This document shows, piece after piece, positions 23,520-30,584 of a stretch of DNA of 32,209 nucleotides. Source of the DNA: Gammaproteobacteria bacterium (GTDB taxonomy: Bacteria > Pseudomonadota > Gammaproteobacteria > Steroidobacterales > Steroidobacteraceae); NCBI GenBank assembly GCA_027451085.1, contig DAIDKA010000192.1, forward strand, positions 1 to 32,209, given 5' to 3'. Positions within the stretch are counted from its first letter, which is position 1; every line of letters begins with the position of its first letter. Below the pieces are notes generated by a model. It saw nothing but the letters and a program-made list of their open reading frames with translations, was not told where the DNA came from and did no database searches. Position numbers and translations under genes: made by a program.

Positions 23520-24458
23520 ATGGATAAGCTGCAGGCCATGGCCCTGTTCGTCCGGGTGGTCGAAACCGGCGGTATCACCCGTGCAGCAGACAGCCTGGGG
23601 ATTCCACCGGCTACGGCCAGTACGCTGATCCGCAAGCTCGAGACCCAACTCAAGGTCAGGCTGCTCAACCGCACCACCCGGCGGGTGAGCGTCACGCCCG
23701 ACGGTCAGGCCTATTACGCGCACGCCGTCGCCATCCTGGACCAGGTACAGGAGGCGGAAGAGGCTCTGCTGCAGCATCAGGCCGCCCCGAGAGGCCGCCT
23801 GCGGGTGGATGTGCCTACGCTGATTGCGCGCGCAGTCATCGTGCCCGCTCTGCCGGGACTGTTCTCACGCTACCCGGAGCTCGAACTGGCGCTGGCCGGC
23901 AACGAGCGGCACGTGGACCTGGTGGAGGCGGGCATCGACTGCGCATTGTGGGCGGGGGAGGTGGAATATCCCGGCCTCGTTGCACGGCGCGTGGGCTCGC
24001 TGTACTTCGCCACCTGCGCCGCCCCGGCCTACCTGGCAGAGCACGGCATGCCGCGGCATCCGCACGAACTGCGGCAGCATCACTGTCTCAACCATTTCTC
24101 GCCGCGCACCGGTGACAACGTCGGGTGGACGTTCTCCAAGGGCGCGGAACGGGTCCAGGCGCTGTTTCCGGGGCACCTGGCGCTGGAGGACGAGAACAGC
24201 TACGTGGCAGCGGCCGAGGCCGGGCTCGGGATCGCCCAGGTACCCGCGTTCATTCTCAAGGAGGCGATGGAGCGCGGCACGCTGCAACTGGTGCTGGGTG
24301 ACTGGTTCCCCGAACCCCTGGCCCTCTCGATCGTGTACCCGCAGAACCGCCACCTGTCACGCAAGGTGCGGGTGTTCGTCGACTGGCTGGCGCAACTGCT
24401 CGACGCACACGATGGCATCCAGCTGCGTTCGACGTTGCCGCGGCGGGCACACCCGTAG
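23520..24458 (+). CDS. LysR-family transcriptional regulator
   Basis: A 312-residue regulator. The N-terminal winged helix-turn-helix is at about 1-60 (MDKLQAMALFVRVVETGGITRAADSLGIPPATASTLIRKLE), followed by the linker helix and a periplasmic-binding-protein-like effector domain (about 90-295). It belongs to the large group of LysR proteins whose effector is not predictable. It lies 41 bases upstream of, and on the same strand as, the NTF2-like and carotenoid-oxygenase genes, so it is the likely regulator of that set. Alternatively it could act on divergent trxA. The inverted repeats just upstream suggest self-regulation. Confidence 0.93.
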   Translation: MDKLQAMALFVRVVETGGITRAADSLGIPPATASTLIRKLETQLKVRLLNRTTRRVSVTPDGQAYYAHAVAILDQVQEAEEALLQHQAAPRGRLRVDVPTLIARAVIVPALPGLFSRYPELELALAGNERHVDLVEAGIDCALWAGEVEYPGLVARRVGSLYFATCAAPAYLAEHGMPRHPHELRQHHCLNHFSPRTGDNVGWTFSKGAERVQALFPGHLALEDENSYVAAAEAGLGIAQVPAFILKEAMERGTLQLVLGDWFPEPLALSIVYPQNRHLSRKVRVFVDWLAQLLDAHDGIQLRSTLPRRAHP

Positions 24459-24499
24459 CACACTGCGCCGCTGCATTGCGAAAACAACAAGGTGGGCCC

Positions 24500-25054
24500 A
24501 TGAAGATCAGATTCCTGCCGGTGCTGGCGGCCGCCTGCGCCACGACCTTCGCAGCGGCGGCCTTTGCCGGCTATGCCGATGACCGCGCCGAGATCGAGAA
24601 CCTGTCCAACAAGTACATGGTGGCCGTCGATGCCGGTGACATCGACACCGTCATGTCCACCTGGGCCGAGGACAGTGAGCTAGACTGGGTGGGTGGCGTG
24701 GTGCGCGGCAAGGCCAACATCCGCAAGGTCATGTCAAACTTCGGCGGCAGCCGCAAGGTGGACATCCCGGAAGGGGCCACTTCCCGGCCGCGCACCCACC
24801 ACCAGATCGTCAACCATGTCATCGACGTCGATGGCAATGTGGCCCACACCACGGCCTACTGGTTCGCCATCACCAACAACACTCCGCAGCACGACGTGCA
24901 GTTGCTGTATTTCGGCCACTATGAAGACACGCTGGTGAAGGTCAATGGCCACTGGCTGTTCAAGGTGCGCAAGGTGTACAACGAGTCCGAGCCCAACCGT
25001 GCGCTGTTCTATCCCGGCCTGGGCGAAAAAGATCCGCGGCAGCCGCAGCATTGA
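24500..25054 (+). CDS. exported SnoaL/NTF2-like protein
   Basis: A 184-residue protein with a signal peptide (MKIRFLPVLAAACATTFAAAAFA, cleavage near 23) and a single SnoaL_4-type NTF2 fold: DDRAEIENLSNKYMVAVDAGDIDTVMSTWAEDSELDW, then RTHHQIVNHVIDVDGNVAHTTAYW, ending with HWLFKVRKVY. His100, His101 and His106 lie in the usual cavity strand. NTF2-like proteins include isomerases, dehydratases and lyases as well as non-enzymes. LdpA of Novosphingobium, which makes lignostilbene from a lignin dimer, is an NTF2-like lyase. Here the gene precedes a stilbene-type dioxygenase, so a related role is possible but inferred. The start is chosen for its AAGG and the signal peptide. Confidence 0.82.
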   Translation: MKIRFLPVLAAACATTFAAAAFAGYADDRAEIENLSNKYMVAVDAGDIDTVMSTWAEDSELDWVGGVVRGKANIRKVMSNFGGSRKVDIPEGATSRPRTHHQIVNHVIDVDGNVAHTTAYWFAITNNTPQHDVQLLYFGHYEDTLVKVNGHWLFKVRKVYNESEPNRALFYPGLGEKDPRQPQH

Positions 25055-25065
25055 AATCGCCATGA

Positions 25066-25084
25066 GCCGGCGCCGCTCGCCGGC
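25066..25084 (+). promoter_or_regulatory. GC-rich hairpin inside the operon
   Basis: Perfect inverted repeat GCCGGCG-CCGCT-CGCCGGC (7-base arms, 5-base loop) in the 43-base gap, ending just before the AGGAG of the next gene. It is not followed by a T-tract. It could protect upstream mRNA or modulate translation of the following gene. Confidence 0.4.
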
Positions 25085-25097
25085 GTCAGGAGACGTG

Positions 25098-26015
25098 ATG
25101 AAGAAATTGTCCCTGTGCACGCTGGTGCTGGCCGGTGTGGCCCTGTCGGTCGCCGCGAACGCCGCGGGCCACGATTCCTGCGATGCAAAGTGCCTGTCGA
25201 CCATCGGCGATGAGTACCGGGCGGCCTATCTCGCCCACGACAGCAGCAAGGCGCCGTTCGCTGCGCACGTGCGCTACACCGAGAACATGGCGGAAATGCC
25301 GTTTCCGGATGGCAGCTGGGACGTGGTCACGCAGGAGGTCGGCCCGGCGCTGACCTTCACTGATCCCGCGACCGGCGGCATCGGCATCTACACCGCCATC
25401 ATGATGCGCGATGTCCCGGCGTTCCTGGCGATCCGCCTGAAGGTACGGCATGGACACATCACGCAGGTGGAGCACCTGCTGTCCACCAAGCGCCTGGTCA
25501 GCGGCCCGCCGACCCCTTTCGGCAACGTCCACACCCTGGTGCATGATCCGGAAATGGCGCGCCTGCTGACTCCGGCGGAGAAGCGTCCGCGCGCGCAGCT
25601 GGTCCGGATCGCCGACGGCTACTACGATACGCTGGCGCGCAACGACGGTACGCTGCACACCAGGTTCTCACCCCGCTGCCACCGCATCGAAAACGGCCTG
25701 GAGACGGCCGCGGACGGCTGCGCCACGCGCTTCAAACTCGGCTACTTCCGCTTCAATGAACGCGTGCGGCGCGAGCCCGTCCTGGTGGACGAGGCCCGGG
25801 GCCTGGTGATGTTCCGCGGTTTCATCGACCACAAGGGCAACGTGATCGATTACACCCTGACGGATGGCAAGAAGATGACTTCGCCCTTCCAGGAGCCGCA
25901 GACCTGGAGTTTCATCGAAACCTTCAAGGTGGCGAACGGCGAGGTGGGTCCGGTGGAAGCCGACTTCATCGGTTCGCCGTACTACCAGTCCTCGCCCTGG
26001 ATCGTGAAGCACTGA
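25098..26015 (+). CDS. exported protein, apparent tandem NTF2-like duplication
   Basis: A 305-residue protein of unknown function with a signal peptide (MKKLSLCTLVLAGVALSVAANA, about 22 residues). The mature part looks like two NTF2-like units, about 33-130 and 167-295. LSTIGDEYRAAYLAHD aligns with LVRIADGYYDTLARND at constant offset 135, RYTEN (59-63) with HRIEN (195-199), and the closing strand KVRHGHITQVE (115-125) with KVANGEVGPVE (277-287). Similar exported proteins are annotated only as hypothetical, as far as I know. A strong Shine-Dalgarno (AGGAG) fixes the ATG. It follows the single-unit NTF2 gene by 43 bases and precedes the carotenoid-oxygenase gene by 21, so all three are probably one transcript. 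Confidence 0.75.
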   Translation: MKKLSLCTLVLAGVALSVAANAAGHDSCDAKCLSTIGDEYRAAYLAHDSSKAPFAAHVRYTENMAEMPFPDGSWDVVTQEVGPALTFTDPATGGIGIYTAIMMRDVPAFLAIRLKVRHGHITQVEHLLSTKRLVSGPPTPFGNVHTLVHDPEMARLLTPAEKRPRAQLVRIADGYYDTLARNDGTLHTRFSPRCHRIENGLETAADGCATRFKLGYFRFNERVRREPVLVDEARGLVMFRGFIDHKGNVIDYTLTDGKKMTSPFQEPQTWSFIETFKVANGEVGPVEADFIGSPYYQSSPWIVKH

Positions 26016-26036
26016 TCTTACTTAAAGGAAGAGTCC

Positions 26037-27509
26037 ATGGTTGATTTCGCACAGGTTCAGAGCAAGACAGGCTTCGGTGCCCCGGAACGCTTCGAGGGCG
26101 AGGTGGCGGATTGCGAGGTGCTGGGGCGGATCCCGAAGGACCTCGACGGCAGCTTCTTCCGCGTGGGTGGGGACTTCCTGTACCCACCGATGTTCCACGA
26201 CGATGCGCCGCTGAACTCGGACGGCTACATCAGTGCATTCCGCCTCAACAACGGCAGGGTGAGCTACCGCGGCCGTTATGTTCGAACCCGCCGCTATCAG
26301 AACGACCTCGCTGCGGGCCGTCAGCTCTACGGCTACTACCGCAATCCCTACACCGATGACCCCTCGATCCGCGACCCGGAGCATCCGAACCTGCGCACGG
26401 TCTCCAACACGACGCCGGTGGTGCACGGCGGCAGGCTCTTCACCCTGAAGGAGGACGGACTGCCGCACCATATCGACCCGCTGACGCTCGAGACCAAGGG
26501 GACATGGGACTTCGACGGCCAGTGGAAGAGCCAGACCTTCACCGCGCACCCCAAGCTCGACCCCCTGACCGGTGAAATGGTGGCGTTCGGCTACGAGGCT
26601 TCCGGCCTGGCCACCAACGACGTCTATATCGCCACCGTTGGATCCGGCGGTCGCGTGACGCACGAGATGCGCGTCAAGACACCGTACATGACCATGCTGC
26701 ACGACGTGGCGGTCACGCACCGGCGCTTCATCATCCCCATGTGCGGCTACACCACGAGCCTCGACATCCTCAAGGCCGGCAAGATCCACTGGTGGTGGGA
26801 CAACTCCAAGCCGGCCTATATCGGCGTGCTCTCGCGCACCGGCGACGGCTCGGACATCCGCTGGTTCAAGGGACCGCCGCGCTGCATGATGCACACGTTC
26901 AACGCCTACGATGACGGCGACAAGGTCGTGATCTATGCGCCGTTCTGGGATGGCAACTTCTTCCCGTTCTTCCCCAACACCGACGGTACGGCCTTTGATC
27001 CGAAGCGGGCCCGCGCCTTCGTGCGCAAGATCACCATCGACCTGAAGTCGAAGGGCGAGGGCTATGAAGAGGAGATCCTGTATCCCTTCCCGGTGGTGGA
27101 CCTGGGCAAGGTGGACCCCCGGGCGCTGACGCTGCACAACCGTTATGGTTACACCAGTTTTGCCGACGCGACCCGACCGTTCGATGCCGCCCATGCCAAC
27201 GGCCTGGCGCAGGGCCGGGCGAACAACTGCTACGGCCGCTTCGACTTCCACACCGGCAAGTTCGATGCCTACTTCGCCGGCCCCACGCACACCCTGCAGG
27301 AGTGCAGTTTCGTGCCGCGCCCCGGTGGTCACGAAGAGGGCGACGGCTACCTGGTGGGTGTGGCGCAGAACTATGCCGAAATGCGCTCCGAGCTGATCAT
27401 TGCGGATGCGCGTGACCTGGCCGCCGGGGACGTGGCGCGGGTCATCCTGCCGTTCCGCACCAGCGCCCAGGTGCACGGCATCTGGGCTTCGGCGCAAGAA
27501 CTGGCGTGA
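26037..27509 (+). CDS. carotenoid oxygenase family, lignostilbene-dioxygenase-like
   Basis: A 490-residue non-heme Fe(II) seven-bladed-propeller enzyme of the RPE65/carotenoid oxygenase family. Four iron-binding His are placed as expected: His171 (TAHPKLD), His222 (LHDVAVT), His286 (MMHTFNAYD) and His480 (QVHGIW). Lys138 in LFTLKEDGLP and Tyr101/Tyr105 in YYRNPYTDD match the phenol-recognising residues known in stilbene-cleaving members (NOV1, LsdA), unlike the neutral residue in carotenoid cleavers. The likely reaction is oxidative cleavage of a 4-hydroxyphenyl alkene (lignostilbene, resveratrol-like or isoeugenol-like) to aldehydes such as vanillin. There is no signal peptide, so it acts in the cytoplasm. 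A strong Shine-Dalgarno (AAAGGAAGAG) is present. The stop overlaps the next start as GTGA. Confidence 0.88.
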   Translation: MVDFAQVQSKTGFGAPERFEGEVADCEVLGRIPKDLDGSFFRVGGDFLYPPMFHDDAPLNSDGYISAFRLNNGRVSYRGRYVRTRRYQNDLAAGRQLYGYYRNPYTDDPSIRDPEHPNLRTVSNTTPVVHGGRLFTLKEDGLPHHIDPLTLETKGTWDFDGQWKSQTFTAHPKLDPLTGEMVAFGYEASGLATNDVYIATVGSGGRVTHEMRVKTPYMTMLHDVAVTHRRFIIPMCGYTTSLDILKAGKIHWWWDNSKPAYIGVLSRTGDGSDIRWFKGPPRCMMHTFNAYDDGDKVVIYAPFWDGNFFPFFPNTDGTAFDPKRARAFVRKITIDLKSKGEGYEEEILYPFPVVDLGKVDPRALTLHNRYGYTSFADATRPFDAAHANGLAQGRANNCYGRFDFHTGKFDAYFAGPTHTLQECSFVPRPGGHEEGDGYLVGVAQNYAEMRSELIIADARDLAAGDVARVILPFRTSAQVHGIWASAQELA

Positions 27510-29530
27510 GCAGGCGGCGATGGCAGTCCCCGGGCATCAGCGGGGCATGGCGGGGCGCGTCCGGCATCGTGGCGCTCGGCCTGGGTGTGTGCGTGAGTGC
27601 GCAAGCTGCGGCGCCCGCAGTCGGATTCACCGCCGACCAGGTGGCGCGAGGCAGGGTCGTCTACGCCAGCGCCTGCGGCGTCTGTCATGGCAGGGAACTG
27701 CAGGGCGCCGCCGCAGTAGCCCTGACGGGCCCCAGCTTTGCGCGCACCTGGGGGGACGGCCACCACATGCTGCGTGATCTCTATGAGAGTGTGGCGAAGC
27801 AGATGCCCAAGAACGCGCCGGGTTCGCTGAGTGAATCGGACAACCTGGGGCTGACGGCCTTCCTGCTGGCTCGCAATGGCTACAGCGCCGGCGCGGTGCC
27901 ACTGACTGCATCGGCGCTGGATGTCGACCTCGGTGCCGAGGGTGAGGCCGCGCAGACGCAAGCGCCGCCTGCTCCGGTGTACACCGGGCCCTGGCCCCAG
28001 CCACCGGCCAGCGTGGTTCCCGCCACCACCCGGGTGCCGGACGATGCTGAGCTGCGGGCGCCGGCGGCAGGTGACTGGCTGACCTACAACCGTACGCTGG
28101 CTGGAGAGCGGTTCTCGCCGCTTGCGCAAATCAGCATTCGCAATGCCAGGCAGCTGCAGGCGCGCTGCCTGCTGCAACTGGGCGAGCTCGGCAGCTTCGA
28201 GACCAGTCCGGTCGCGTACCGGGGCACGCTGTACCTGACGACGGTGCACAAGGTGTTTGCGGTGGACGGCGCCACCTGTGCCCTGCGCTGGAGCTACAAC
28301 TATGTGCCGCCCGATCCCGAGCATCTGCCGGGCAACCGCGGTGTCGCCCTGTATCGCGGGGCGCTGTACCGCGGCACGGCCGACGGCCACCTGATCGCGC
28401 TGGACGCCGCCACCGGCAAGCTGCTCTGGGACGTGCGCGCAGCCGACAGTGCCAAGGGCTATGAGATCACCGGCGCGCCCGTGGCTTTCGGCGGCAAGGT
28501 CTTCACCGGCGATGCCGGCGCCGACACCGGCATCCGCGGCAGGGTGTACGCCTTCGATGCGGCCACCGGCGCGCTGGCCTGGTCGTTCAACATGATTCCG
28601 GCCGCCGGTGAACCCGCAGCCCGGACCTGGGGCAATGCCGCGGCCCTCGATCGCGGTGGCGGCGCCACCTGGTCGTCGATGGCCATCGATCCGGCGGCCG
28701 GTTCGGTGCTGGTGCCCACTGGCAATCCGGCGCCGGATTTCTACGACACGCTGCGTCCTGGCAGCAACCTCTACACCGATTCCGTCGTGGCCCTGGATAT
28801 GCGCACCGGTCATCTGCAGTGGTACGTGCAACAGGTGCCGCATGATGTGCACGACTGGGACACGGCAGCGGCTCCTGCGCTGTTCGAGCAGGGCGGTCGG
28901 CGCCTGATGGCGGTGGCCAGCAAGGACGGCCTGCTGTACGTCTACGACCGCGACAGCCACCAGATGCTGCAGCAACTGCCCTTCACCACGCGCGAGAACA
29001 TCGATGTGCCGCTCAGCCCGGATCACCCGGTGCACGTGTGTCCGGGCGCGCTGGGCCAGTACAACGGCCCGGCCTGGTCGCCGGCGCTGGGGCTGCTGTT
29101 CGTGGGAGCGGCCGACCGCTGCAACACCCTGCAGCGGGCCGAACCCAGGTATGTGCCCGGCGGGGTCTACTTCGGCGGCCGGTTTATCATCGATCCGCCC
29201 GTGCTGCAGAGTGGCTGGATCCGCGCCTTCGATCCGCGCTCGGGCCGCGAGGTCTGGCAGGTGCACCGCAAGGACCCGGTGCTGGCCGCCGTCACGCCCA
29301 CGGCCGGTGGGCTGTTGCTGACGGGGGATTCCGGCGGGGAGTTTCTCGCGTTGAACGCGAGCAGTGGCGAGATCCTCTACCGCTTCCAGACTGGCGGGCC
29401 TGTGGCCGGCGGTATCACCAGCTATGAAGCGGGAGGCCGCCAGTACATCGCCGTGCCCTCGGGCAGCTCCTCCCGGGACTCGGCCAGTGCCACCGGCGCG
29501 GCCACGCTGGTGGTGTTCGGGCTGCCGTAG
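27506..29530 (+). CDS. PQQ-dependent quinohemoprotein dehydrogenase, N-terminal cytochrome c
   Basis: A 674-residue periplasmic enzyme starting at GTG in a 4-base overlap with the preceding gene. After a signal peptide (to about 35) comes a cytochrome c domain with heme site C57-GV-C60-H61 and probable axial Met100 (KQMPKNAPG). An eight-bladed PQQ propeller follows, with SFETSPVAYRGTLYLTT, GNPAPDFYDTLRPGSNLYTDSVVALD, QVPHDVHDWD and SKDGLLYVYDRDS. The vicinal Cys-Cys pair of methanol and ethanol dehydrogenases is not seen. N-terminal heme fusion resembles polyvinyl-alcohol dehydrogenase rather than the C-terminal fusions of quinohemoprotein ethanol dehydrogenases. It should oxidise an alcohol or aldehyde and pass electrons to the respiratory chain. 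Substrate is unknown; context suggests an aromatic alcohol or aldehyde. Confidence 0.88.
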   Translation: MSRRRWQSPGISGAWRGASGIVALGLGVCVSAQAAAPAVGFTADQVARGRVVYASACGVCHGRELQGAAAVALTGPSFARTWGDGHHMLRDLYESVAKQMPKNAPGSLSESDNLGLTAFLLARNGYSAGAVPLTASALDVDLGAEGEAAQTQAPPAPVYTGPWPQPPASVVPATTRVPDDAELRAPAAGDWLTYNRTLAGERFSPLAQISIRNARQLQARCLLQLGELGSFETSPVAYRGTLYLTTVHKVFAVDGATCALRWSYNYVPPDPEHLPGNRGVALYRGALYRGTADGHLIALDAATGKLLWDVRAADSAKGYEITGAPVAFGGKVFTGDAGADTGIRGRVYAFDAATGALAWSFNMIPAAGEPAARTWGNAAALDRGGGATWSSMAIDPAAGSVLVPTGNPAPDFYDTLRPGSNLYTDSVVALDMRTGHLQWYVQQVPHDVHDWDTAAAPALFEQGGRRLMAVASKDGLLYVYDRDSHQMLQQLPFTTRENIDVPLSPDHPVHVCPGALGQYNGPAWSPALGLLFVGAADRCNTLQRAEPRYVPGGVYFGGRFIIDPPVLQSGWIRAFDPRSGREVWQVHRKDPVLAAVTPTAGGLLLTGDSGGEFLALNASSGEILYRFQTGGPVAGGITSYEAGGRQYIAVPSGSSSRDSASATGAATLVVFGLP

Positions 29531-29540
29531 CCACGGCAGC
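29521..29540. terminator. hairpin overlapping the PQQ gene stop
   Basis: Perfect inverted repeat GCTGCCGT-AGCC-ACGGCAGC (8-base arms, 4-base loop) that contains the TAG stop. It sits between convergent genes and could act in both directions. No T-tract follows on either strand, so intrinsic termination is uncertain. Confidence 0.45.
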
Positions 29541-29569
29541 AGCGTGGTCAAGGTTCTGCCAAGGGCAGG

Positions 29570-30391
29570 TCAGGGCCGGCGTGCGGGTGTGGCACGGCGG
29601 ATCGCGTGCGCCGCGGGAGTCGTCGGGTCCGCAGGGTGCATCAGAGCCTGACTCAGGCTCTTGGCGGCAGCCACCACCTGGGCCGGCAGCCGCATCTCGA
29701 TCTTTGAACTGTAACGCGAGCCCGGCAGGATGACGCCGATGGAGCCGATGACACCTCCATTGGCCGACAGCACCGCGGCGCTGACTCCCGCGATGTTCAT
29801 GGCCTCGTTGTGGTACTGCGCATAGCGCTGGCCGCGCACCTGGGCCAGCTCCCTGAGCAGTGCGCGCTGTGGCGGCAGCGGCGCATGACTGAACGGCCCA
29901 GGGGCGTCGTGCAGCAGCACGGCTTCAATCTCCGGCGGTGACAGGTGGGCGAGGATGGCCCGGCCGAGCGAGCCCCATGCGAGGGAGATGACGCTGTTCA
30001 GCGCCAGCTCATAGCGCAGCGGGTGCGGGCTGGCAATGGAATCGGCCACCGTGGCTGTGCGGGTGGCGGGATTGAACAGGCACAGCACCGCCGATTCCTG
30101 CCACTGCTGCCATAGCGAGACGAGAATGGGCCGCGCCAGACGCGGGATCTCGAAGTGCTGCTGCACCATCGAGGCCACGCGGAACAGCTCCGGGCCGATC
30201 CGATAGGTTCTGGCGTCCCCGTGTTGCACCAGGTCGCGTTGCACCCAGCCCTCCAGCAACCGGTGCACCGTGCTCTGCGGCAGACCGATGCGTTCGGCGA
30301 GCTCCTTGAGCGTGAACTCACCAGGGCCTGAGGCGATGCAACGCAGCAGGTCCAGGGTGCGTGCGGCGGCCCCGCGGGTTGAGTTGGTCAT
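29570..30391 (-). CDS. IclR-family transcriptional regulator
   Basis: A 273-residue regulator with an N-terminal winged helix-turn-helix (ARTLDLLRCIASGPGEFTLKELAERIGLPQSTVHRLLEGW, about 10-60) and a C-terminal GAF-like effector domain (about 85-255) including LAWGSLGRAILAHL and VSAAVLSANGGVIGSIGVILPG. IclR proteins often control aromatic-catabolism operons. It is divergent from the extradiol dioxygenase and FAD monooxygenase genes, with a 193-base shared region holding an IclR-type palindrome, so it very probably controls them. Frames extending to 30661 on this strand would run through the promoter and into the dioxygenase gene, and were rejected. Confidence 0.94.
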   Translation of the reverse strand: MTNSTRGAAARTLDLLRCIASGPGEFTLKELAERIGLPQSTVHRLLEGWVQRDLVQHGDARTYRIGPELFRVASMVQQHFEIPRLARPILVSLWQQWQESAVLCLFNPATRTATVADSIASPHPLRYELALNSVISLAWGSLGRAILAHLSPPEIEAVLLHDAPGPFSHAPLPPQRALLRELAQVRGQRYAQYHNEAMNIAGVSAAVLSANGGVIGSIGVILPGSRYSSKIEMRLPAQVVAAAKSLSQALMHPADPTTPAAHAIRRATPARRP

Positions 30392-30451
30392 GGCGTGGCT
30401 CCGAGGCCGGGTGTGACCGAAGCGCACATGGTAGTGACCGGGGCCAGAAAA

Positions 30452-30502
30452 TGGAATTTCAATCTCAAAGTTGCGCGGCGGCGTCTCGCCGGAATATATT
30501 CC
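30452..30502. promoter_or_regulatory. divergent promoter/operator, IclR-type palindromes
   Basis: GGAATATATTCC (30491-30502) is a perfect 12-base palindrome resembling the IclR consensus TGGAAAT-n-ATTTCCA. Its right half plus GGAAT at 30511-30515 forms a second pair, ATTCC-N8-GGAAT. An imperfect TGGAATTTCA lies at 30452-30461. TATATT (30495-30500), 18 bases after TTGCGC (30471-30476), is a candidate promoter for the dioxygenase gene; the palindrome covers its -10, which would suit repression by the adjacent IclR protein. Confidence 0.5.
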
Positions 30503-30584
30503 TGCTGCAAGGAATAAATGAGCCTGTCCGCCAGACGTGCAATGCGACGGCGGCGGCAAGCCCGAAGCAATCAGGGGAAGGCAG

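Noticed and set aside
27371..29551. Antisense open frame of 726 codons opposite the PQQ gene, and one of 491 codons opposite the carotenoid oxygenase (26022-27497)
   Set aside because: Both lie exactly opposite strongly recognised genes, have low-complexity His/Arg/Gly-rich translations without domains, and are expected in high-GC DNA where the antisense frame lacks stops.
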